DNA from: an uncultured Bacilli bacterium | GTDB taxonomy: Bacteria > Bacillota_I > Bacilli_A > RF39 > UBA660 | DNA: 9,837 nucleotides | Assembly: GCA_947623645.1 (NCBI GenBank) | Contig: CANQHK010000037.1 | Span: 1 to 9,837 of the forward strand | Direction: 5' to 3' | Shown: one piece after another, positions 1 through 6,509 of the stretch | Numbering within the stretch: the stretch's first letter is position 1 | Layout of the letters: every line of letters begins with the position of its first letter | Notes under the pieces: generated by a model | What the model was told of the DNA's origin: nothing | Databases searched by the model: none | Seen by the model: only the letters and a program-made list of their open reading frames with translations | Made by a program: the position numbers and the translations under genes

Positions 1-1
1 A

Positions 2-343
2 GGTATTCTAGGCCCTAACGGTCAACCTCTTACAAGAGAAGAAACTTATACGGAAGATCTTGGAGATTGGGCTCAAGCTTCAGCGATTATGTCAGATCTT
101 AAAGATGCTCAAACACAAGCTCATATAACAAAAATCATGGCAAATCCAACATACGATGGAACTTCTTATGATAAATACCGTTATGCAGAAGATGCAATCC
201 AAGGAACAGGTGTTGAAGTTGATTTCGGCGATCGAGGTTCTATAAAGAAAGCTATGGGAACTACTTCTACGAATATTACAAATACTAAATTATCTGGTCG
301 ATATCGAGCTCGTGCAGCAGACCGTGATGCTGTAAAAAAATAG
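2..343 (+). CDS. C-terminal fragment of a T4SS membrane protein, probably VirB6/TrbL-like (5' end outside window)
   Basis: The reading frame is open from the first complete codon to a TAG stop, so this is the last 113 residues of a longer protein. What is visible is hydrophilic and has no membrane segment. It contains short charged stretches, a Thr/Asn-rich part and a basic end (SGRYRARAADRD). I do not recognise a domain in it. The call rests on context: in Gram-positive transfer operons such as pCF10 (PrgH-PrgI-PrgJ-PrgK) the gene directly before PrgI encodes the multi-pass VirB6/TrbL-like channel subunit, which often ends in a soluble tail. The stop lies 21 bases before the PrgI start, consistent with co-transcription. 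An in-frame ATG at 89 exists but has no ribosome binding site and the frame continues upstream, so a separate 84-residue gene is unlikely. It could instead be any other large protein of the element. Confidence 0.6.
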   Translation, partial: GILGPNGQPLTREETYTEDLGDWAQASAIMSDLKDAQTQAHITKIMANPTYDGTSYDKYRYAEDAIQGTGVEVDFGDRGSIKKAMGTTSTNITNTKLSGRYRARAADRDAVKK

Positions 344-346
344 AAT

Positions 347-353
347 AAAGGAG
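347..353 (+). promoter_or_regulatory. Ribosome binding site of the PrgI gene
   Basis: AAAGGAG lies 11 bases before a GTG codon at 365. It supports the GTG start, because the same frame has stops just upstream (TGA at 356, TAG at 359) and no in-frame ATG nearby. Confidence 0.75.
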
Positions 354-364
354 TGTGATAGATA

Positions 365-727
365 GTGAATAATGGAAGCTATTTAATTCCTGCTAATACA
401 AATCGAGGAAAATTTATTTTAGGATTATTTCGTCCGATTGATTTAACAATTTTTCTAACCGGACTTGGAATTACCTTTCTTCTTTTGATGTTACTTCCTT
501 TGGATGATACAACATTGGCAATTGTTGCAATTGCACCAGCTTTAGTTTGTTCTTTATTAGTTGCACCGTTGCCACATTATCATAACGTGTTAACATTTAT
601 TGTTGATTTATATGAGTATTTGGTAGGACAAAAAAGATATGTATGGAAAGGTTGGTGTTTTATGTATGAGCCAGATGAGAAACAAAGCAGCAGAAGAATG
701 GATCAGGGATCTCCAAGGAATCAATAA
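365..727 (+). CDS. PrgI-family T4SS membrane protein
   Basis: This is a 120-residue protein starting at GTG. The N-terminus carries the family-like pattern of a short polar lead (YLIPANTNRGKFILG), then PIDL, followed by two hydrophobic helices at about residues 25-45 and 50-69, a short linker, and a cytoplasmic end with Y-x-W-K-G-W (residues 92-97). Length, two-helix layout and this terminal aromatic motif fit the PrgI family, small inner-membrane T4SS subunits (VirB3-like position) found next to VirB4 in Gram-positive conjugative elements. Its role is presumed to be docking of VirB4 at the membrane channel, which is family-level inference. The last 20 or so residues are charged and overlap the next gene in another frame. 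The neighbours (VirB4 parts downstream) support the call strongly. Confidence 0.88.
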   Translation: MNNGSYLIPANTNRGKFILGLFRPIDLTIFLTGLGITFLLLMLLPLDDTTLAIVAIAPALVCSLLVAPLPHYHNVLTFIVDLYEYLVGQKRYVWKGWCFMYEPDEKQSSRRMDQGSPRNQ

Positions 728-1217
728 TGGAGTAATTCTTTTAAGAAATCAGGATAAAGTAACAGGAGTTAAAATTGAACCTAGAAACATCTTTATTCTA
801 GAAGCAAATGAACAATTAAATATTATTAATGCCTTAAAAAATTTCTACAATACAATCGATTACGAATTTTGGTTGGTGGTTGCAGATCGACCTGTCGATA
901 TTTCAGTTTATCTTTCACAACTTCAACTTTTGTATCAAAATCAACCCAATCAAGCCGTTCGTAAACTCATTAATCAAGATATTCAAAAAGGAAATTCTTT
1001 TATGCATAACAATGTAGTAGATACAGAGTATTACATCTTATTTAAAGAAAAAAATCCAGAATTGATGATGAAGAAAGTACGGATGTTGATTAATGGTCTA
1101 GCATCCGTTGGACTTGTATCTCGTCAAACAAGTAATGATGATTTACGAATTATTTTAGAGAACTTCTTAAATGGGGGAATGAATACAGAATTTGGGACGG
1201 TGATTCCGACATGGTAG
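666..1217 (+). CDS. TraC-like protein: VirB4 N-terminal domain encoded as a separate gene
   Basis: The protein is about 183 residues with no membrane segment. The pattern EEWI...INNGVILL, then a strand-like VKIEPRNIFIL, a helix starting NEQLNIINALKNFYN, and a long charged C-terminal half (ELMMKKVRMLINGL) matches the small TraC-like domain that precedes VirB4 ATPases in many Gram-positive and CPR T4SS loci. In VirB4 proteins of other systems this region is the N-terminus of one polypeptide; here it is separate. It has no Walker motifs. The start is uncertain. ATG 666 gives a family-like lead length but only a distant GGAAAGG (645-651). ATG 639 has AGGA at 625-628 with 10-base spacing and would add nine residues. 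ATG 675 is also possible. With any of these the gene overlaps the 3' end of the PrgI gene, suggesting coupled translation. It probably works as a partner of the VirB4 ATPase on the inner face of the membrane. Confidence 0.78.
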   Translation: MSQMRNKAAEEWIRDLQGINNGVILLRNQDKVTGVKIEPRNIFILEANEQLNIINALKNFYNTIDYEFWLVVADRPVDISVYLSQLQLLYQNQPNQAVRKLINQDIQKGNSFMHNNVVDTEYYILFKEKNPELMMKKVRMLINGLASVGLVSRQTSNDDLRIILENFLNGGMNTEFGTVIPTW

Positions 1218-2998
1218 ATATTCGAACACAGCTTGCCCCTAAGGGGTTACAATTTAATGCGGGAGATTTTTTCATTAGTGATAAGTACGCCACTATCTTA
1301 ACGGTTGTATCTTATCCAAAATATATTGGAGTAGGGTATTTGTCTTCCCTTACCAATATGACAGGAGTAAAGGTTGTTATTAAACATATTCCAGTACCTT
1401 TCCAAACAATGTCCAGAATGTTAAATAAACAAATTGCTGATTTAAAAATTCGTTATCAAGACGAAAGAGATAATACGATTCGTGAAAGAATTCGGCAGGA
1501 TTATGAGAGCTTGGAATATTTCGTATCGATGCTTGCTGGAACCCAAGCACAAATCTTTGATTTTCAAATGCATATTATGATTACAGCAGATACCAAAGAA
1601 GAGTTGGAACTTCGTAAAATCAATGTAAAAAATTATTTGGATGCGATGGAATTAAAAGCAATTTCTCTTCGTTTTGAACAAGAAAAAGTATTAAAGTCAA
1701 TTATTCCAATCTTTCCAAAGCAAGATATCGAAGAGCGAATTGGAACACCGATTCCATCGATTACCATTGCTGCTATGTATCCATTTATTTTCGATAGTAT
1801 TAAAGACCCTGGTTTATCAACCCTTCTTGGAGTAGATTCTTCAGGAGGAGTTATTCTCTTTAATCAATTCTTATACAAAATTAAGAAAGATCCTTATCGT
1901 ACCAATGCCAATATGATTATTTTAGGTACGTCTGGTTCTGGTAAATCAACAGCTGCAAAACTTCTTCTTCGAAGCCATATTCGAAATGGTGCTCAGATTG
2001 TTGCAATCGACCCTGAAAATGAACTTGAAGAAATGGTAAAAGTATTCCAAGGAGATGTTATCGATCTTGGTAAAGGTGGAGAATACGGAATGGTAAACCC
2101 TCTTCAAATTGTACTGGATGCCGATGAAGAGGAGATTCGTCAAGGTCTTGGTTATACCGTATTAACACGTACTTTACAATTCTTAAAAGGTTTCATGCGG
2201 TATTATGATCCATCCATTCCAGAAGATGTTCTAACCATGTTTAGTGAAGTGGTACAAGATACTTACCGGCGTTTTGGAATTGATTTTAACAGTGATTTTT
2301 CTCAGTTTACTGCCGATGATTTTCCGACTTTCTCCGATGTTTACCAAACCATTCGTGGAAGACTTCTAGCAATGACGGATCATACACAAGAGCGAGATAT
2401 TATGGAACGTCTTGAATTAAAGATTCGTCCATTAACCCAAGAATTAAAATATTATTTTGATGGAAAAACAACGATTCGACCAAGAAGTGATTTAATTGTC
2501 TTTAACATCAAAGAGTTAATGAATTCCGATGTCAATATTCGAAATGCTTTGTTCTTTAATGTTTTGAAGTATGCCTGGGGTCTTTGTTTAAATAAAGATG
2601 TCGATACGGCTTTCTTTGTTGATGAGGCACATGTTCTATTAAGTGGAAACAATGCTCTTGGTGCAGAATTTTTAGCTCAAGTACAAAGACGTGCTCGAAA
2701 ATACAATACCGGTTCCATTATCATTACCCAACAACCAAGTGACTTTGCTGCTCCAAGTGTTTTAATTCATGGAAAAGCGATCTTCGATAATGCATCCTAT
2801 TATCTGGTTATGGGACTTAAGAAACAAGCTGTCGATGATTTGGCGAGATTAATCGATTTAAATGAAAATGAAAAAGAAAGCATAAAACGTTTTGGACAAG
2901 GAGAAGCTTTACTTGTCTGTGGTGGACGAAGAATGATTATTAATATTATCGTAACACCAGAAGAATTAGAGTCTTTCGGTAGTGGTGGAGGACTATAA
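1211..2998 (+). CDS. virB4: VirB4-family T4SS ATPase (TraE/PrgJ-like)
   Basis: This 595-residue ATPase energises T4SS assembly and substrate passage at the cytoplasmic face of the membrane. Residues 1 to about 200 form the remaining CagE/TrbE/VirB-type N-terminal region, with a charged helical stretch around 75-105. The RecA-like motor fills about 230-590: Walker A GTSGSGKST at 239-247, Walker B with FFVDEAH (D471, E472), RRARKYNTG shortly after, and ITQQ at about 505-508, the glutamine motif usual in VirB4/VirD4 ATPases. The length is short for fused VirB4 proteins because the first domain is encoded by the preceding gene. The start ATG overlaps that gene's stop in ATGGTAG, and no clear Shine-Dalgarno site precedes it, so translation is probably coupled. 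There are no membrane segments, and membrane attachment would come through PrgI. All key catalytic residues are present, so it should be active. Confidence 0.95.
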   Translation: MVDIRTQLAPKGLQFNAGDFFISDKYATILTVVSYPKYIGVGYLSSLTNMTGVKVVIKHIPVPFQTMSRMLNKQIADLKIRYQDERDNTIRERIRQDYESLEYFVSMLAGTQAQIFDFQMHIMITADTKEELELRKINVKNYLDAMELKAISLRFEQEKVLKSIIPIFPKQDIEERIGTPIPSITIAAMYPFIFDSIKDPGLSTLLGVDSSGGVILFNQFLYKIKKDPYRTNANMIILGTSGSGKSTAAKLLLRSHIRNGAQIVAIDPENELEEMVKVFQGDVIDLGKGGEYGMVNPLQIVLDADEEEIRQGLGYTVLTRTLQFLKGFMRYYDPSIPEDVLTMFSEVVQDTYRRFGIDFNSDFSQFTADDFPTFSDVYQTIRGRLLAMTDHTQERDIMERLELKIRPLTQELKYYFDGKTTIRPRSDLIVFNIKELMNSDVNIRNALFFNVLKYAWGLCLNKDVDTAFFVDEAHVLLSGNNALGAEFLAQVQRRARKYNTGSIIITQQPSDFAAPSVLIHGKAIFDNASYYLVMGLKKQAVDDLARLIDLNENEKESIKRFGQGEALLVCGGRRMIINIIVTPEELESFGSGGGL

Positions 2999-3025
2999 AA
3001 TAGTAGAAATTTAAAAGTTTGAAGT

Positions 3026-3030
3026 GGAGG
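3026..3030 (+). promoter_or_regulatory. Ribosome binding site deciding the hydrolase start
   Basis: GGAGG ends eight bases before ATG 3039. A longer in-frame reading from GTG 3024 would place this site inside the gene, so ATG 3039 is the better start. Confidence 0.8.
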
Positions 3031-3038
3031 TGAAGGAT

Positions 3039-5822
3039 ATGCCAGAAGAGGATGATGAGCTTACATCAAAAGATGAACTCGATACTTCTGATAATGAACT
3101 TGATAATCCATCGGATGAAGAAATTGAGAATAGTGAACCAACTACGGATGATTCTTCCGATAATTCAGAAAATGGCTCTTTCGAAGCTTCTTCTCCTCCT
3201 CCTTCTACGTCTTTAGGACATAAAATTCTTTCTTTTTGGAAGATGTTACCTCCTCCTCTTCGACATGCTATTTTAGTAACGTCTGGGTATCTCATTGTTA
3301 TTCTACTCGTTATTGTAGTTTTAATGATGGTCATGGTAACCGTTACTTCTGTTTCAGAATACTTGTATGAAGCAGCACATGGAGTAGGAGAAGGAATTGG
3401 AGAAAGCCTAGATTCCTTCTTTGAAAGTGCAGGAAATTTCTTTACTGGAAATGGTTTTGTAACCGATGAAGAAGCAGCAGAAATACAAGAAAAAAAATAT
3501 TATGAAAAATTGAATGCTGTTCATGAAGAATTTGTAAATCGTTATGGAGTAGATATTGATACGACCTTAATTACTGCAACTCTTTTTTATGGAAAAGGGA
3601 TGAGTGATTATGTAGATGATCAACAAATCAATGATTTTGAAGATACCGTAATGACAGGTGACGATCAAATCTTTGAAGATGAAGCCAATTTTTATAAAGT
3701 CGCAAGAAGGCAAATTAAAACCTTAGCAAAATTTCAAGTCATTGAAAATACAACCTATAATGCCTGCGATACTACAGCAAGAAATAAAATAACGCCAGAA
3801 AGTGATAAAGATGTTGCGGACACTTGGGCAGGTTTTTTTGGATTTAATACACGTGCAACTTTTAATTATCAAACCAAACAATCGATTCCTTATCCAAGAA
3901 TCAATGGAGAAACTAGAAGTATTCCTTGGTGTGAATATGATGAGGCAGATGAGCAACTTCGAGAATATTACAAGCAAGATCAAGCAATTTATGAAACCTA
4001 TCAAGATTATTATGATCATTGTGTAACTTCGTGTCTTGCTCATTCTTGTTCTCCTTATGATACCAATTGTACACCGTGCGATCCAGAAAGTGCTTGTAGA
4101 CGAGAAAGAATAGAAATGAATAAATACCATGATTTATTAGTGGATAGTTGGGGAACGGTTTATGATATTCCAGATCGACCAACTGGAGAGGAAGAATTTC
4201 AGTGTGTCTATGATCCTACTTGGAAAAATTTACAAAGATTTGATGACCGAACGAAATATTACAATCGGACTTTTCCAAAAGAGTGGATTGATCAAGCGAC
4301 AGAACCTAGTTTTTGGAGTGAAGCCATTAAAGTAATTACAGGAGAAAGAACAGATTTTTTTGTTTCAAAGGATATTAAATGTTCTGCAAAACCTTCGATT
4401 CAATATTATTACACGACAAGTTTAGAAAGAGAAGGAGTTTACTATTACAAACTTTTATCGAGAACCGCGACAATTGGAAATATTTTGCAAAATAAAAGTT
4501 TTATTGAAAGATATTATGAACCGGAATTTGAGGGAGTAAATCAAGAGGAAAGTATGAAAGTTGCAACGCAAATTGTCGAAGATATTTATGATATTTATGA
4601 GTATGTTATAGAAAATCGGATTTATTGTGATTATTCAACGGTTGCTTTGGATTATGGTGGAGCCAATTATGCTAGTGAAGATCGTTCTAGTTTTTTACAA
4701 ATGATTGCTTCCGATATTGTTGCGGATATGCAAAGGACTGGAATGCTTGCATCGGTTACGATGGCTCAAGCTGCGGTTGAAAGTGGAAATGGAACAAGTC
4801 TTTTGGCAAGAGAGTATCATAATTATTATGGTATGACCGCTGGAACTTGTGCAAATGGCGCTTCCAAAATTAGAAATTATTTGATTCCTCCTGGAAGTAA
4901 TGGAAATAATTGCAGTGGTAATGATTATTGGAATGGAACTATTACATACATGTGTAATAAGAGTGGAAACGATTGTCAATATTACCGAGTATATGATAAT
5001 TTTGCAATGTCAACAGCAGATCATTCAAGATTAATTACGGAAAGATATCAATGTAGAGGAAATTCTCCTAGTCAACTAGTGGATTGCTTACAAGCTCATA
5101 ATTATGCAACTGCAACAACGTATCGAAGTTCTGTCTTAGGAGTCATCGATACGTATGATTTACAACAGTTTGATATTGGAGCAGTAAATCCAGAAAGTAC
5201 TTTGTCTTCTTCCTATGAAAATACATCTTCTGTAGATTCAACCGAAGAATCCGGAACCACAGCAGCATTAAATTGTATTCCAACGATTGGTGCTAGTACG
5301 ATTTTAGTAGGAGAAGGAACCATTTCAGGAACCGGAGCACAAGGAGTTCGTACATCTCTTCTACAAGATAGTCCAGAATATACTACTTTCTGGGAAAGTG
5401 ATAACAACTTGTTTTATCGAAGTAGTCGAAGTCTTATCAATGAGTGTACTTGGTACGCCCATGGTAGGGGACTAGAAATTTTAACCCAAAATGGAATGTC
5501 GATGGAACAAGCACAAAGATATATGGAGCCGATGGCTCATGATGCTGGAACTTGGTTTGCTTATAATGATTATTTTACAAGTTCTACCGATGTTAACCAG
5601 CCGAGGGTTGGTGCAATTATCGTATGGAGTAGGGCTGGACATCCGGGACATGTTGCAGTAATTGAAGGAATTGAATATGATTCCAGTAGAAAACCTGTAT
5701 CCATTGCTATTTCAGAAGGTGGAAAGAGTGTCAATGGATTTCGATATAGTACAAGAGACCTCAAATACATAGAAGCGCATGGAGATTATCGATTTGTTGG
5801 ATATATTTACTTATTGGGTTAA
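3039..5822 (+). CDS. Membrane-anchored bifunctional peptidoglycan hydrolase (GH73-like + CHAP), T4SS VirB1-type
   Basis: This 927-residue protein probably opens the cell wall for the transfer channel. Residues 1-58 are a very acidic, Ser/Asp/Glu-rich cytoplasmic tail ending in SSPPPS. One strong membrane helix lies at about 77-104, so the rest is outside. Residues about 110-550 are an extracellular region I do not recognise, with a cysteine cluster at 328-353. Residues about 553-712 look like a GH73-type N-acetylglucosaminidase: MAQAAVESGNG with probable catalytic E581, then HNYYGM (595-599). A Ser/Thr-rich linker follows (about 718-742). Residues about 795-927 are a CHAP amidase/endopeptidase with NECTWYAHGR (catalytic C803) and GHPGHVAVIE (H871, probably E876). 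Comparable transfer hydrolases (pCF10 PrgK, pIP501 TraG, Tn916 Orf14) also pair a glycan-cutting domain with a CHAP or NlpC/P60 domain after one membrane helix. The GH73 type and the large extra region are less usual. Its place after VirB4 fits. Confidence 0.9.
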   Translation: MPEEDDELTSKDELDTSDNELDNPSDEEIENSEPTTDDSSDNSENGSFEASSPPPSTSLGHKILSFWKMLPPPLRHAILVTSGYLIVILLVIVVLMMVMVTVTSVSEYLYEAAHGVGEGIGESLDSFFESAGNFFTGNGFVTDEEAAEIQEKKYYEKLNAVHEEFVNRYGVDIDTTLITATLFYGKGMSDYVDDQQINDFEDTVMTGDDQIFEDEANFYKVARRQIKTLAKFQVIENTTYNACDTTARNKITPESDKDVADTWAGFFGFNTRATFNYQTKQSIPYPRINGETRSIPWCEYDEADEQLREYYKQDQAIYETYQDYYDHCVTSCLAHSCSPYDTNCTPCDPESACRRERIEMNKYHDLLVDSWGTVYDIPDRPTGEEEFQCVYDPTWKNLQRFDDRTKYYNRTFPKEWIDQATEPSFWSEAIKVITGERTDFFVSKDIKCSAKPSIQYYYTTSLEREGVYYYKLLSRTATIGNILQNKSFIERYYEPEFEGVNQEESMKVATQIVEDIYDIYEYVIENRIYCDYSTVALDYGGANYASEDRSSFLQMIASDIVADMQRTGMLASVTMAQAAVESGNGTSLLAREYHNYYGMTAGTCANGASKIRNYLIPPGSNGNNCSGNDYWNGTITYMCNKSGNDCQYYRVYDNFAMSTADHSRLITERYQCRGNSPSQLVDCLQAHNYATATTYRSSVLGVIDTYDLQQFDIGAVNPESTLSSSYENTSSVDSTEESGTTAALNCIPTIGASTILVGEGTISGTGAQGVRTSLLQDSPEYTTFWESDNNLFYRSSRSLINECTWYAHGRGLEILTQNGMSMEQAQRYMEPMAHDAGTWFAYNDYFTSSTDVNQPRVGAIIVWSRAGHPGHVAVIEGIEYDSSRKPVSIAISEGGKSVNGFRYSTRDLKYIEAHGDYRFVGYIYLLG

Positions 5823-5832
5823 GAGGTGACAT

Positions 5833-6504
5833 ATGAAAAAGAAAATTTTACTTATCTTCTCCGTTTTTCTATTGACGGGGTGCTCAGGAAATTATGAAAT
5901 TGAAATTTATAATGATCAAGTAACAGAAAAAACAACGCCGTGGTACCAAAAATCGGAAGTTTCCAAAGACGTATATGAATATACCCAAGAATTATCTTTA
6001 AAATATGATGATAATGGAGATTTCTTAAGGTGTAATGAGAAAAAGGAAGTTGCAAAAGATGAACAGATAGGGATTGAATTAAAGAATCATTATTCAAGTA
6101 TTTCGGATTATCAAGAAAATTCTCCTGTTTTGGATTATTGTTATATTGCGCATAATGTAACTTCTTATGAAAACGATTTGATTACACTAAAAACTTCCAA
6201 AGAATTTACTTGTATGAAGGATATAGAAGAACTTGAGAAGGTAACAATTGCTATAGAAAGCAATCATAAATTAAAAGAAACCAATGCCGATAAAGTAAAA
6301 AATAATACTTATTATTGGTATATTGATAAAGATAATTATGAAAATAAACCAATTTCTTTAGTTCTTTATGAAAATAAATATGTATGGAATTATAAGAATA
6401 AAAATATCAAAAGACTGTTCTTGATTCTTATTGTAATCGGTGGTACAGTACTACTATCCTCAAGTATCTATAAAATCTATTTAAAAGAAAAAGATAGGAT
6501 GTGA
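5833..6504 (+). CDS. Lipoprotein with additional C-terminal membrane helix, unknown function, T4SS operon
   Basis: The protein has 223 residues. The N-terminus is a lipoprotein signal: MKKK, a hydrophobic core, and lipobox L-T-G-C with C17 as the lipidated cysteine. Residues about 20-192 are a Tyr/Asn/Lys-rich extracellular region with no motif I recognise and three further cysteines (C67, C103, C127). Residues about 194-214 are a second hydrophobic helix (RLFLILIVIGGTVLL), followed by a short tail with four Lys and one Arg that would stay in the cytoplasm by the positive-inside rule. Both ends would therefore be fixed to the membrane, an unusual layout. GAGGTG at 5823-5828 lies four bases before the ATG and ten bases follow the preceding stop, so it is in the operon. 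Its place between hydrolase and VirD4 suggests an outer-face component of the channel, perhaps serving where VirB8-like proteins sit elsewhere, but sequence similarity for that is not visible. Confidence 0.8.
   Translation: MKKKILLIFSVFLLTGCSGNYEIEIYNDQVTEKTTPWYQKSEVSKDVYEYTQELSLKYDDNGDFLRCNEKKEVAKDEQIGIELKNHYSSISDYQENSPVLDYCYIAHNVTSYENDLITLKTSKEFTCMKDIEELEKVTIAIESNHKLKETNADKVKNNTYYWYIDKDNYENKPISLVLYENKYVWNYKNKNIKRLFLILIVIGGTVLLSSSIYKIYLKEKDRM
6496..6499 (+). promoter_or_regulatory. Ribosome binding site deciding the VirD4 start
   Basis: AGGA lies ten bases before ATG 6510. A GTG at 6501, in the same frame, is only one base after it and cannot use it, so ATG 6510 is preferred. The site lies within the last codons of the lipoprotein gene. 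Confidence 0.65.
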
Positions 6505-6509
6505 CTTTT

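Noticed and set aside
3011..3334. Minus-strand frame of 107 codons with a Ser-rich product
   Set aside because: It lies opposite the Asp/Glu/Ser-rich start of the hydrolase gene. The serine runs are the complement of GAT/GAA/TCT-rich codons, and there is no ribosome binding site.
3723..4182. Overlapping minus-strand and plus-strand frames inside the hydrolase gene
   Set aside because: Low-complexity Ile/Ser-rich or unrelated products, with no start signals, inside a gene whose own frame is fully supported.
6502..6504. Use of TGA as tryptophan (Mollicutes code)
   Set aside because: Reading through the TGA at 6502-6504 adds only four residues before a TAA, and all genes use TGG for tryptophan.
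6501..6509. GTG 6501 as VirD4 start, giving a four-base overlap with the lipoprotein gene
   Set aside because: The only ribosome binding site (6496-6499) is adjacent to it and correctly spaced for ATG 6510.
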